A DNA stretch of 64,000 nt from JABMMZ01 sp964438995 (GCA_964438995.1 CAYTMQ010000001.1:248001-312000), one strand, 5' to 3'; numbered from the stretch's first letter, positions 17,528 to 27,033 are shown. Numbers and translations are program-made. The notes: generated by a model from the letters alone, not told the origin.

Positions 17528-19416
17528 TCCCAGCTACTTTCGTTGATTGGCTTTAAGTCGCGATTGTCTATAAGCCAACGCAATAATATCAAATATTCAT
17601 CTAATTCTTTCGGTTCAATGGCATTTTTGAGGTTTTCCAGCGAAATTTGATTGTTAACAGAAAGACTTTTTAAGGTATCTAAAGTAGTTTGACTAACTTT
17701 CGAATTGGTTTGCTTAGATTTATTATTTAAACAAACATCACAAATGCCGCAATCTTTAGCATCCTGTTCTCCAAAGTAATTAACCAGTTCAACAGATCTG
17801 CACTTATTGTTGTTAAGCACGTAGGCTTTCATATGTTTCAACTGTTCTTTGTAGCTGTTTCTTAAGAAATCAAGTTTGGCATCAGAGACAGACACAGAGT
17901 TGAATCTATTTTCTAGAAACAATAGTTGTGGTTTATTATTTTGAGGGATGTAATCAATGAGCTCGAGATCATGTAATTTAGAGAGTTGAGCTTTCACCCA
18001 TTTTTCGGGCTGTTTCAATCGTCTAGCAATTTCAGATTCGTATATGTTGGTATAAAAGTCAAATAGACCACCATAAGAGCGTAACATAACTTTGAACAAG
18101 GCATCTACGCTTTCGTGTCTCATTTGCCATTCGTACAATTCGGTGTAAGATACAAGAATCTTTAATCTTGAAGGCAGATACATAGATTCACCAGCTTGGA
18201 AATAACCTTCGTTTTCAAGTATTCTGAGGACATTAAAGACTTGAACTGGATTAAGTTTGTAATAGGTACAAAATTCGTTGATGTCGAAGTTGTAAGCTGT
18301 ATTTTGGCCTGAACCAACTGCAACTTGTAGATAATTGCATATTAGCTCATATACTCTGGCTATTTCTTCATTTGGGGGATATTTATTGATGAGTTGTTTG
18401 TCGTCGTCTAAGAAGTCACCATCAAAATACAGAAGCACACAGTAAGCCTTTTTTCCATCTCTACCAGCTCTACCAGCTTCCTGGTAATATGCTTCCATTA
18501 AGTCAGGTTTTTGTTCATGAATAACCAAGCGAACATCTGGTTTATCAATGCCCATTCCGAAAGCATTGGTACACACAATGATTCTCGTACGACCAATTTT
18601 CCAAGCTTCTTGTTTTTGAGTTCTTATTTTAGGGTCTAATCCAGCATGGTAATAGTCGGCATCTATATTGTGATGACTGAGGTATTCTGCCAGTTCAAGA
18701 GTGCGCTTTCTACTTTTGACATATACCAGGCCGCTGCCTTTTACTTTGTTGCAAATTTGGATGATGCGTTCCCATTTGTTTTCGCTTTTTTCGACCACAT
18801 AGGAGAGGTTATCACGGGTGAAACTCTTTTTAAATAGAACAGGTTTTTGTAAATCGAGTTTCTTGGCAATATCGTCAATAACTTTCGGCGTGGCTGATGC
18901 TGTAAGAGCCACAATTGAAAGTTGGTTAAAACGGTTTTTGAAATCAGTGATTTTGAGGTAAGGGGGTCTAAAATCATATCCCCATTGCGATATACAGTGG
19001 GCTTCGTCAACAGCAATGAAACTGATTTTCATGTTGACTGCGTAGTCGCAAAAGTGTTTGCTTTGTAAGCGCTCAGGAGACACATATAGAAACTTGTATT
19101 TGCCATTGATACAATTTTCAAGTTCAAATTCAATCTCTTTGCGGCTCATCCCACTAAAAAGGGCTACCGCCATTATGTCTCGGTTTTTCAAGTTTTCTAC
19201 TTGATCTTTCATCAAGGCAACCAGAGGCGTTACAACCACGCAGATGCCGTCCATCATTAAAGCGGGTACTTGAAAGCACACCGACTTGCCACCACCTGTA
19301 GGTAAAAGAGCAATGGTGTCTTTTTTTTCAAGCACAGAGAGTACAATGTCCTTTTGTAAAGGTCTAAAAGTATCGTATCCAAAATACTGTTTTAATATGG
19401 CTTCAGGCTGAGTCAA
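17506..19416 (-). CDS. recQ: ATP-dependent DNA helicase RecQ
   Basis: 636 aa. Superfamily 2 helicase, 3'-5' unwinding in recombination and replication restart. Motif 0 FRPLQKDIV, Walker A TGGGKSVCF (about 40-48), DEAH box in AVDEAHCISQWGYDFR, motif V NAFGMGIDKPDVR, motif VI QEAGRAGRDG. The RecQ-C zinc site is seen as Cys residues in CRSVELVNYF, DCGICDVC. A winged-helix region follows the catalytic core (about 370-500). No clear HRDC domain is visible at the end. First gene of a tightly packed run with two glycosyltransferases. Confidence 0.95.
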   Translation of the reverse strand: MTQPEAILKQYFGYDTFRPLQKDIVLSVLEKKDTIALLPTGGGKSVCFQVPALMMDGICVVVTPLVALMKDQVENLKNRDIMAVALFSGMSRKEIEFELENCINGKYKFLYVSPERLQSKHFCDYAVNMKISFIAVDEAHCISQWGYDFRPPYLKITDFKNRFNQLSIVALTASATPKVIDDIAKKLDLQKPVLFKKSFTRDNLSYVVEKSENKWERIIQICNKVKGSGLVYVKSRKRTLELAEYLSHHNIDADYYHAGLDPKIRTQKQEAWKIGRTRIIVCTNAFGMGIDKPDVRLVIHEQKPDLMEAYYQEAGRAGRDGKKAYCVLLYFDGDFLDDDKQLINKYPPNEEIARVYELICNYLQVAVGSGQNTAYNFDINEFCTYYKLNPVQVFNVLRILENEGYFQAGESMYLPSRLKILVSYTELYEWQMRHESVDALFKVMLRSYGGLFDFYTNIYESEIARRLKQPEKWVKAQLSKLHDLELIDYIPQNNKPQLLFLENRFNSVSVSDAKLDFLRNSYKEQLKHMKAYVLNNNKCRSVELVNYFGEQDAKDCGICDVCLNNKSKQTNSKVSQTTLDTLKSLSVNNQISLENLKNAIEPKELDEYLILLRWLIDNRDLKPINESSWEWANNKS

Positions 19417-19484
19417 TCGAATCGCTAAATTACTTCAAATTTTTAATTTTCGATTGAACATAAGGGATTAAATATACACCATAA

Positions 19485-19511
19485 AAAAAGCCCCATTTTC
19501 AGGGGCTTTTT
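19485..19511 (-). terminator. Intrinsic terminator after the PKD protein gene
   Basis: GCCCC and GGGGC stem extended by A5/T5 pairing, 7-nt loop, followed by a T-run on the minus strand. Located 16 nt after the stop of the 1544-aa protein. Confidence 0.85.
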
Positions 19512-19526
19512 AGATATCTTACATCA

Positions 19527-22500
19527 TCAGTCAATAATCAGCTTTCCGACTTCAGAATGGTTGTTAGAGCGTATGATATACAATCCTTTTGACAGATGTC
19601 TCAAATCTGCAGTTAATTCAATATTCTCCTCTAGTTTCAAAATTTCAACTAAAGCGCCAATTGCATTGTATACATATAAAGTACATGCTTCATCCGATTT
19701 GAAATTTACGACATTGTGAGCTGGATTAGGATACATCGCTAAGGCATTATGAGAGCTTAGTTCTTCAACACCTGTTGAATCACATTTTCTTAAACGGATG
19801 ATAAATGGTTTATCACCAGCATTCAAATCTGGATATTGAGCCACGCAATAAATCGATTTGTTGTTCGACTTCACTTTATAGTATTGGAATAACACAATTG
19901 AGAAGAATCCAGAATCTGAGTATTTATGAGTCATTACTCGATTTGAATTGTTTAACGTGTCAAATTGATTGGCAAAGTTATTATCAGAGAATTGCCACGT
20001 CCATACAGACGAATCTTTGCGATTGTAATGGTAACTGAGGTTCGTAAAATTAACAGCTTCACCCATACAATATTGTTTTCTAATCAGTGTATCAAAATAA
20101 GGGACTGGTTTCTTAATATCTACAATTTGGCTATCAGAGCCTACGCATCCAGTTTGAGTTTCTGATGTTAATATAATTTTATACAATCCGCCTCTTAAAT
20201 AATTGTGCGAAACAGCAGGGAATTTATCAAACACAGTAATACTGCTATTAATACCGATATCACCCCAATTGATGGTGGTTTTCACAATTTTATCACCAGC
20301 TTTGTTTGTTTTGTCTTTTAATGGGTCTTGTATGACTGAATTGTCAATTAAGTTGACTAAAGTACTACAGCCTTGATTAGTCTGAGATAAAGCCATTTTT
20401 GGTCGAACTGCGTTGACATAGAGGTTCAAACTAAAAGTATCTCTGCATCCGCTACTATCCATTACTGCCGTTCTAAGTGTGTACATTTTACCAGTATCTT
20501 GGTTGTAGTAAATAGTATTTACACCACCTGAAATTTGAAGTCTTTCATTGGGTAAATTATCTAAACCAGTAATTGAATATGGAAAGCCTCCAAATATAGA
20601 TTTTGGGTCAGTGCCGTCATCATCTTTGTTTAAATCTGTCCTAGTATATCCTTCTCTGTTGACATTTCCTGCTTCAGATATTCTTTTTCTCCAATAATCA
20701 TAAGGGTCAACGTCTCTAAAATAAATTTCCGGAAAGACTTCATAGTATCTGAATTGAGGTGATAATGTTATTCTATCACCATGACAAATAATGGTATCAG
20801 AAGGATTTAAGGCTCCATAGAATCCAACAATTAGTTTTTTACCCTCATTGTTAAATGTAGGACATTGTTTAGGCGATGAAGAAGTAGCAGTTAATGACAT
20901 GGTATAAAAACCATTGAATTTTGGAGTAAACTTATAAGACCTAGTATTAACACTAGTATAACTTAAATTATTGTCTAAAGGCAAAGCACTTGTATCTTTA
21001 AAATGCAATGAGGTTTTTTGGTCGGCTACCATTGTAAATCTAATTTTTGAACCAATACCAGTTGTGTCGATAATACCTCTTGAGCCGCTGTAAGCTTTGC
21101 CAATAGTACCTTTGCCGTTCCAAATCATATTGGCTATTTGTTCATCATTGAAATCAATTATATTCAAACCATGAGTAGACAGTTGTGTTTTTATTATTTG
21201 ATACACCTCACTAATGTCTGCTTCTGTATGCCATTTTGTAACTCTTGCAATTGGAAGTGTTGTGGAAGAGATTAGTTTTTTAGAACCATTGAATTCTTGG
21301 TATTTTTCAACGGTTAAATAGTCCATTAAAATGCTTGGGTCATTTGGAACGATTGTAAATCTGTTATAGATTTCTTTGACACCTAAAGTGATGGTATCAT
21401 CGGCATATTTTCCTACAATACTGCTAGTAATTCTCCAATCTAGAGTGCCAACATCTTTGATATTGGTAATATTGTTATCAGAGAGTGTAAGCACAACATC
21501 TCCATCTTTGCAAATTTTATAAAAATCTTGAGCGTTGTTTTGAGAAACCACTTTGATTGAGTTGTCTAGAATTGGAAATTGAGCGAAGTCTTTGTAATAA
21601 ACAGTATCAACACATTCGTTAGGATAATTGTTGTTAGTATGAATGCCATTTCCAATGATCAATCCAACATCGATATAACCATTTTTTTGGTCGTACAACT
21701 CTTCAAAATTATAAATTTTAGAGAATGTTGTACCAGGTGTAGCGCCTTGTGAGAAGGTTAAGTAAGGTGGATTTACAGGGGGTAAATTGCCCATTGAAAT
21801 TTGGCCACTGCTTAGGCCTTTTCCAATTGCTGGAACCCAAGCGTCAGGGTCTTTCTTGGTGTCAAAATTGATGTCAGCCCAAGTGGTACCGCAACCAGGC
21901 TTAACTTCATCTAAAATAAAGCTTATGCCATACTGATTAGAACCAGAACCTAAACATTGTATACCTCCTTTTCTTAGATATTTTGCAGACGGTGGTGATA
22001 GTGCCAAATCGACAAAAGTTTCTGAGGCACAAGACAATGGATGACTGATGTCTTTTTGATACAATTTTGCTCTGATACATTTAACCGTATTGCTTTCGAA
22101 GAAATGACGTCGATGATAATTGGCATCAAAGCTGTCTGTGGCATTAGATGCAATTTTAATGGTTCTAAATACCTTGTGCGTATTATTCACTAAATATTTA
22201 GGTATTGTATCAAAAATTTCGATTAAAGCGTAGTCAAAAAGCGCTTTATCTGTTATAGAATTTATAACCAGTGTGTTTCCGGCAGCAACGGTTATACTTC
22301 TTGGTCCAATATATCTGTTTGGAGGTAATCCATTGTTTAAGTCGATATATGCGGTATCGCCAGCCTCTAAGTAATATTTAGATATAATCGTGATATCAGT
22401 TCTACTAATACCATTAACGACGTTTCCTGTTTTGATTTTATTTGGGTAGTTGGCGAATATGCTGCTATCTTTTGATTTTTTACCTTTGTAGTTGTCGCCA

Positions 22501-24161
22501 TAATATAAAAATGTGTCTCTCACTACAACCATAGAATCATCTGCAAATAACCTGCGTTTGATGGTATATCCAGAATCTTTGCTGTAGTAATTGATGTTTT
22601 GAAATTTGTCAGAATAAAGTTGTACATAGATGTCTTCCCAGTCTTTATATAAATGTTTAGGGTACTCATCTTTACTGTATCTGCAATTTTTATTTAAGTT
22701 AACACCCTTTTTAGTATCGGTAGTACATTTTTCACAGTAATCATCCCCAAAATCCCAAACTCTATAAATGTTGTCATTGCTGCGTTTTTGAATCAAAGAT
22801 GTCAAAGAACCGTTGTTGTTGAAGGCGTGTCCTAAAGGAGCGTTAAAGCCTTTGGTAACATAATACGTACTATCATCGTCTTTAAACACTTTATCGTTGT
22901 GGTAGAATTTGGAAATGTTTTTGAAATGCACAGTATCTTTTACTACACATTGGTATAATTCGTTAGGACTGATAGCATTTGAATTGTTAGATTGAATGAT
23001 GCTTTGTGGTCCGATGATCAAAACAGTATCATACACTGATTTGCCGCAACCTGGAATAGGATGGGTGAATGAGAAATTGATGCGATGTGGACCAGGAGTT
23101 GTGAAAGTGTGAGCACCCTGCCAGCTTCTATTGATATTAGTAGGAATTGGAGGGTATTCAAAAATGAACAATGGATTAGCTGCTTGGAATATAGGTCCGT
23201 CTTTTATAGAAAACGTAATAGAATTACCGACAAAACAGGTTGAATCTAGGCTACTCACTATAACTGGGTTTGAATTGATATTCATAGCGGCATTTTTGAA
23301 AGTAAATGATTCAGTACAACCATTTTTACCTTTAGCAGTTAAGATAACATCAAAGTAGCCGTTATTTGGACCTTGGGTAGTGTATTTATGGTTGACCTGC
23401 ATTTTCCATAATCCGGGTGTTGTTGGATTACCAGTAGTTTTAGAGCCATCGCCCCAATCCCATTCAAATGAAGTCAAGCTGTCTAAGTCAACTAGAGAAT
23501 TATTGGTAACGGTAAGTATAAGGCTATCACAACGCTTTGGAATGAGAGATGAAAAATTTAATGACATATTTGGATACACTTTCGCAACCGCATTGTAACG
23601 AACTGCTTTTTCACATCCAGAACATGAAATATATCTTATTGTTATTCCATATGTACCTCCCATAGGGTCTTGGAAAGAATGACAAAACTGAACTGGTTTT
23701 TTACCATTAAATGTATATTTAGTGCCATCATCTAAAGTAAAAATTCTTTGGCAAATTGAGTCAGATGCATAAACAGTTGAGTCTGAAAAGCAAAATTGAT
23801 TGTTTTTGGGACATTGTGTTTTTGAGCTTAGAACTCTAAAATTTGGAACAATGGTAGGTTTGATGTTGATGTTTAAAGAGGTATTGCAAGTAGTACCATT
23901 TGGCAATTGCATGCTTAATGTGATCTTTTTAATACCAGTTGTTGAGAATGAAAAAACTGGATTACAAATTTTGTTGTTACTGCCTTCACCATTGAAGTCC
24001 CAGTTGTAGTTGCTGCCACCAATAGAGTTGCAGTTAAAAATTAGAGGTTCGCCAATACAAGCAGCTCCGCTGTAAGTAATGCTGCATTGTGCAAGTGCGT
24101 TATTAGCATAAAAAAGAAATATAACGACGCATAGTTTTAATAATGACTTTAGATCCATCAT
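19527..24161 (-). CDS. Very large secreted PKD-domain protein with T9SS sorting domain
   Basis: 1544 aa. Signal peptide ending ANNALAQ, then Cys-containing SITYSGAACIGEPLIFNC. Multiple PKD-type immunoglobulin folds: NYNWDFNGEG at about 52, FEWDWGDGSKTTG at about 235, VWDFGDDYCEKC at about 470, TTINWGDIGI at about 1350 and VWTWQFSDNN at about 1430. The C-terminal end is a type A sorting domain: LAMYPNPAHNVVNFKS, GALVEIL, SKGLYIIRSNN. So it is exported by the type IX system and probably surface-attached as an adhesin or matrix component. Monocistronic, with its own terminator. The long middle region (about 500-1300) is not recognised. Confidence 0.92.
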   Translation of the reverse strand: MMDLKSLLKLCVVIFLFYANNALAQCSITYSGAACIGEPLIFNCNSIGGSNYNWDFNGEGSNNKICNPVFSFSTTGIKKITLSMQLPNGTTCNTSLNINIKPTIVPNFRVLSSKTQCPKNNQFCFSDSTVYASDSICQRIFTLDDGTKYTFNGKKPVQFCHSFQDPMGGTYGITIRYISCSGCEKAVRYNAVAKVYPNMSLNFSSLIPKRCDSLILTVTNNSLVDLDSLTSFEWDWGDGSKTTGNPTTPGLWKMQVNHKYTTQGPNNGYFDVILTAKGKNGCTESFTFKNAAMNINSNPVIVSSLDSTCFVGNSITFSIKDGPIFQAANPLFIFEYPPIPTNINRSWQGAHTFTTPGPHRINFSFTHPIPGCGKSVYDTVLIIGPQSIIQSNNSNAISPNELYQCVVKDTVHFKNISKFYHNDKVFKDDDSTYYVTKGFNAPLGHAFNNNGSLTSLIQKRSNDNIYRVWDFGDDYCEKCTTDTKKGVNLNKNCRYSKDEYPKHLYKDWEDIYVQLYSDKFQNINYYSKDSGYTIKRRLFADDSMVVVRDTFLYYGDNYKGKKSKDSSIFANYPNKIKTGNVVNGISRTDITIISKYYLEAGDTAYIDLNNGLPPNRYIGPRSITVAAGNTLVINSITDKALFDYALIEIFDTIPKYLVNNTHKVFRTIKIASNATDSFDANYHRRHFFESNTVKCIRAKLYQKDISHPLSCASETFVDLALSPPSAKYLRKGGIQCLGSGSNQYGISFILDEVKPGCGTTWADINFDTKKDPDAWVPAIGKGLSSGQISMGNLPPVNPPYLTFSQGATPGTTFSKIYNFEELYDQKNGYIDVGLIIGNGIHTNNNYPNECVDTVYYKDFAQFPILDNSIKVVSQNNAQDFYKICKDGDVVLTLSDNNITNIKDVGTLDWRITSSIVGKYADDTITLGVKEIYNRFTIVPNDPSILMDYLTVEKYQEFNGSKKLISSTTLPIARVTKWHTEADISEVYQIIKTQLSTHGLNIIDFNDEQIANMIWNGKGTIGKAYSGSRGIIDTTGIGSKIRFTMVADQKTSLHFKDTSALPLDNNLSYTSVNTRSYKFTPKFNGFYTMSLTATSSSPKQCPTFNNEGKKLIVGFYGALNPSDTIICHGDRITLSPQFRYYEVFPEIYFRDVDPYDYWRKRISEAGNVNREGYTRTDLNKDDDGTDPKSIFGGFPYSITGLDNLPNERLQISGGVNTIYYNQDTGKMYTLRTAVMDSSGCRDTFSLNLYVNAVRPKMALSQTNQGCSTLVNLIDNSVIQDPLKDKTNKAGDKIVKTTINWGDIGINSSITVFDKFPAVSHNYLRGGLYKIILTSETQTGCVGSDSQIVDIKKPVPYFDTLIRKQYCMGEAVNFTNLSYHYNRKDSSVWTWQFSDNNFANQFDTLNNSNRVMTHKYSDSGFFSIVLFQYYKVKSNNKSIYCVAQYPDLNAGDKPFIIRLRKCDSTGVEELSSHNALAMYPNPAHNVVNFKSDEACTLYVYNAIGALVEILKLEENIELTADLRHLSKGLYIIRSNNHSEVGKLIID

Positions 24162-24256
24162 AGCTGTTTAATTAATTTACTATTAATAAAGATGGAATTT
24201 AGAGCAAATCGTTGCCTCAGCCAAGTTTTTTTTTGAAATTAGAAAAATTGACTGCT

Positions 24257-24883
24257 TTATAACGCAATCAATTCTATGCTGTTTCTATTAAGAGCAACCA
24301 ATCCTCTTTGTTCCATTTTTTTGAGCAATCTTGAAATAACTTCTCGACTAGAATTAAGTTCGTTGGCAATTTCTTGATGTGATAAATGTATGAATTTGGA
24401 TTGATTGTTTTCAGCGTGTCTTTTGAGATAGAATTCTAAACGCTCGTCCATACTTCTAAATGCTACTTGGTCGAGCACAGTAAGCAATTCTTCAAATCGG
24501 TTTCTATAGGTTGTTACCACAAACTCATACCAACTTTTGAATTCACCCATCCATTTCTCCATAAGGTTCAATGGCACCATCAAGACTTCAGTGTCTTCTA
24601 TTACTTTTGCCATAATTTTAGATGTTTCCATTTTAGTAGCACAAATCATAGAGATGGCACAGGCTTGACCAGGCAATAGGTAGTACATAAAAAACTCATT
24701 GCCGTCGGTATCTTCGCGGTAAACTTTGATTTTACCTTTTAGCAACAGCATGGTGTTTTGAATGTACTGCCCAGTGCGGATTATAATTTCACCATTTTTA
24801 AAATGCTTAATTTCAGCTAATTCATCTATTGTCTGAATCAATCCAGGTTCAAAATTTGGATAGGATGATTGTAGCGCATTCAT
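24257..24883 (-). CDS. Crp/Fnr-family transcriptional regulator
   Basis: 208 aa. N-terminal cyclic-nucleotide-binding fold (about 15-130; FKNGEIIIRTGQ, LLKGKIKVYRE, YYLLPGQACAISM) and a C-terminal winged helix with HLSHQEIANELNSSREVISR (about 166-185) as recognition region. The Arg-Ser/Thr phosphate-binding signature of true cAMP receptors is not evident, so the effector is unknown; the Cys-containing 'QACAISMICATK' segment could be a redox sensor but that is a guess. It starts 4 nt after clpX and must share the clpP-clpX transcript. Confidence 0.92.
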   Translation of the reverse strand: MNALQSSYPNFEPGLIQTIDELAEIKHFKNGEIIIRTGQYIQNTMLLLKGKIKVYREDTDGNEFFMYYLLPGQACAISMICATKMETSKIMAKVIEDTEVLMVPLNLMEKWMGEFKSWYEFVVTTYRNRFEELLTVLDQVAFRSMDERLEFYLKRHAENNQSKFIHLSHQEIANELNSSREVISRLLKKMEQRGLVALNRNSIELIAL

Positions 24884-24887
24884 TGGC

Positions 24888-26120
24888 TTAAGCTGCTTTG
24901 TGATCTAAGTCTTCCAGTTTGCTCACTACCATATCAGAAGTAATGGTAATTTCTTTTTCATTTTTAGATGGAGCATCATACATCACATCTAGCATTAATT
25001 TTTCGCAAATGGTTCTCAAGCCTCTGGCGCCTAATTTAAATTCAACAGCCTTACTTACGATTAAATCTATGGCTTTTTTATCAAAGACCAATTTAATACC
25101 TTCCAATTCCATCAATCTGATGTATTGTTTTAGCAGGGCGTTTTTTGGTTTAACAAGGATGTTTTTGAGAGCATCTCTGTCAAGAGGTTGCAGATATGTG
25201 ATCATTGGCATACGACCAATAATTTCTGGAATTAAGCCAAATGATTTCAAATCGGCAGGAGCGATTTGCTCTATCATTTCAGAATCAGAAAGTCTGTTTT
25301 GTTTAGATGAATGGAAACCAACTGCAGATGAGTTGATGCGTTTGGCAATGACTTTTTCTATACCATTAAACGCACCACCACAAATAAACAGAATGTTTCT
25401 GGTGTCTATTTTGACAAATTTTTGATCGGGGTGTTTTCTACCACCTTCAGGTGCGATATTGGCAACTGTGCCTTCAAGAAGTTTTAACAAACCTTGTTGA
25501 ACACCTTCGCCACTAACATCTCTGCTAATGGAAGGATTGTCACCTTTACGTGCAATTTTGTCAATTTCGTCAATGTAAACAATACCTCGTTGGGTAGCAT
25601 CCACATCGTAATCACTTGCCTGATACAATCTTGAAATAACACTTTCAACATCTTCACCAACATAACCTGCTTCAGTAAGCACAGTAGCGTCGGCAATACA
25701 GAAAGGCACTTTTAATATTTTTGCCAGAGTTCTAACAAGAAGTGTTTTACCAGTACCCGTTTCACCAACTAAAAGTACGTTAGATTTTTCAATCTCAGTA
25801 TCTTCTTTTTCGGTTGGATTCATGACACGTTTGTAGTGGTTATAAATCGCAACAGATAAAACTTTTTTAGCTTGATCTTGACCAATCACATACTCATCCA
25901 AGTGCTTTTTAATTTCAATTGGTTTAAGTAAATTGATTTGTAGTTCGGTCCCATGTTTTTTTGATTTGACAGTGTTGCCAAGTTCTACTTCAACAATTTT
26001 AGAGGCTTGTTCTACGCATGCATCGCAGATATTGGCTTCAATACCTGAGATGAGCATGGTTGCTTCTTCTTTTGGTTTACCGCAAAAAGAGCAAAATGTA
26101 CTGGTTTTTCTACTTGCCAT
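24888..26120 (-). CDS. clpX: ATP-dependent Clp protease ATP-binding subunit ClpX
   Basis: 410 aa AAA+ unfoldase that feeds substrates to ClpP. N-terminal zinc domain CSFCGKP ... NICDAC (Cys4), Walker A VGETGTGKT, pore loop GYVGEDVE, Walker B IVYIDEIDK, and the ClpP-docking loop AVGFHS where most ClpX have IGF. Length is standard. Its ATG overlaps the clpP stop by 1 nt (TAATG), giving translational coupling; the Crp/Fnr regulator follows after 4 nt. Confidence 0.97.
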   Translation of the reverse strand: MASRKTSTFCSFCGKPKEEATMLISGIEANICDACVEQASKIVEVELGNTVKSKKHGTELQINLLKPIEIKKHLDEYVIGQDQAKKVLSVAIYNHYKRVMNPTEKEDTEIEKSNVLLVGETGTGKTLLVRTLAKILKVPFCIADATVLTEAGYVGEDVESVISRLYQASDYDVDATQRGIVYIDEIDKIARKGDNPSISRDVSGEGVQQGLLKLLEGTVANIAPEGGRKHPDQKFVKIDTRNILFICGGAFNGIEKVIAKRINSSAVGFHSSKQNRLSDSEMIEQIAPADLKSFGLIPEIIGRMPMITYLQPLDRDALKNILVKPKNALLKQYIRLMELEGIKLVFDKKAIDLIVSKAVEFKLGARGLRTICEKLMLDVMYDAPSKNEKEITITSDMVVSKLEDLDHKAA

Positions 26121-26815
26121 TATTTCTTTTCTTTACTTCTAATCAAGACTTCATCCACCATACCGTATGCTTTAGCTTCTTCAGCTGTCATCCAGTAGTC
26201 GCGGTCGCTGTCTTTTTCAACTTTTTCGTAAGGCTGACCACTGTGGTGAGAAATGATGTCGTAAAGTTCTTTCTTCAATTTAGAAATTTCTCTGTAAGTG
26301 ATTTCAATTTCAGTAGCCTGACCTTGAACACCGCCTAGAGGTTGGTGGATCATTACACGACTGTGTTTCAAAGCAGTTCTTTTACCATGAGCACCAGCAC
26401 ACATCAATACAGCGCCCATTGAAGCTGCCATACCTGTGCAAATAGTTGATACATCAGATGAAATAAATTGCATGGTGTCGTAAATGCCCAAACCTGCGTA
26501 AACGCTACCACCCGGACTATTGATATAGATTTGGATGTCGCGATTAGGGTTGGTGCTTTCTAAGAATAACAATTGACCCATTACAATGTTTGCTACTTCA
26601 TCGTTGATAGGCACACCTAAGAAGATAATTCTGTCCATCATCAATCTAGAAAAGATATCCATTGCTGCGATGTTCAATGGTCTTTCTTCAATAATGTTAG
26701 GGGTTAAGTTGGTAATGACATTAGGAGTGGCACTGTTAATATATCTATCTACAGTTAAACTGTTTAAACCTAAATGTTTGGTTGCGTACTTTTTAAATTC
26801 GTTTTCTTGGCTCAT
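26120..26815 (-). CDS. clpP: ATP-dependent Clp protease proteolytic subunit ClpP
   Basis: 231 aa self-compartmentalised serine protease. Catalytic Ser132 in GMAASMGA, His157 in MIHQPLGG, Asp206 in DRDYWMTAEEA. The extra N-terminal 30 or so residues are in keeping with Bacteroidota ClpP proteins. First gene of clpP-clpX-crp. Promoter: TAAATTTG at 26843-26850 with a TTTG 20 nt further upstream. Confidence 0.97.
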   Translation of the reverse strand: MSQENEFKKYATKHLGLNSLTVDRYINSATPNVITNLTPNIIEERPLNIAAMDIFSRLMMDRIIFLGVPINDEVANIVMGQLLFLESTNPNRDIQIYINSPGGSVYAGLGIYDTMQFISSDVSTICTGMAASMGAVLMCAGAHGKRTALKHSRVMIHQPLGGVQGQATEIEITYREISKLKKELYDIISHHSGQPYEKVEKDSDRDYWMTAEEAKAYGMVDEVLIRSKEKK

Positions 26816-26842
26816 AATATTTATGCTTCAACAATAATAATA

Positions 26843-26874
26843 CAAATTTAGGAGAAGTGACAAAAAGGCACAAA
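26843..26874 (-). promoter_or_regulatory. Promoter of the clpP-clpX-crp operon
   Basis: On the minus strand, -33 TTTG (26871-26874), a 20-nt spacer and -7 TAAATTTG (26843-26850), the best full Bacteroidota promoter in the window; the ATG is 27 nt downstream. A heptamer array begins 14 nt upstream of the -33 element. Confidence 0.7.
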
Positions 26875-26888
26875 TTAATTGTTAAATC

Positions 26889-26965
26889 AAAAGTCAAAAG
26901 TCAAAAATCAAAAGTCAAAAATCAAAAGTCAAAAGTCAAAAATCAAAAGTCAAAAGTCAAAAGTC
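26889..26965. repeat. Heptanucleotide tandem array (AAAAGTC / AAAAATC), 11 units
   Basis: Eleven contiguous 7-nt units made only of AAAAGTC (8 copies) and AAAAATC (3 copies). On the minus strand, which is the sense strand of clpP and of tig, each unit reads GACTTTT or GATTTTT, placing a TTTTG every 7 nt. It lies between the clpP promoter and the tig terminator. Two further copies occur at 57701-57717. Confidence 0.9.
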
Positions 26966-26983
26966 AAAAAAGGAAACAGGTAG

Positions 26984-27003
26984 GTCGAGGGCATGCCCTT
27001 GAC
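26984..27003. repeat. 20-nt near-palindrome
   Basis: GTCGAGGGCATGCCCTTGAC is self-complementary except for one G/T position each side. It lies between the heptamer array and the tig terminator and is more GC-rich than its surroundings. It could be a protein-binding site or part of a repeat element; nothing decides. Confidence 0.5.
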
Positions 27004-27007
27004 AAAA

Positions 27008-27033
27008 AAAAGCCCCGAGTAATCGGGGCTTTT
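27008..27033 (-). terminator. Intrinsic terminator of tig
   Basis: AAAAGCCCCGA and TCGGGGCTTTT pair around a GTAA loop, 17 nt after the trigger factor stop, with a long T-run on the minus strand. Confidence 0.88.
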
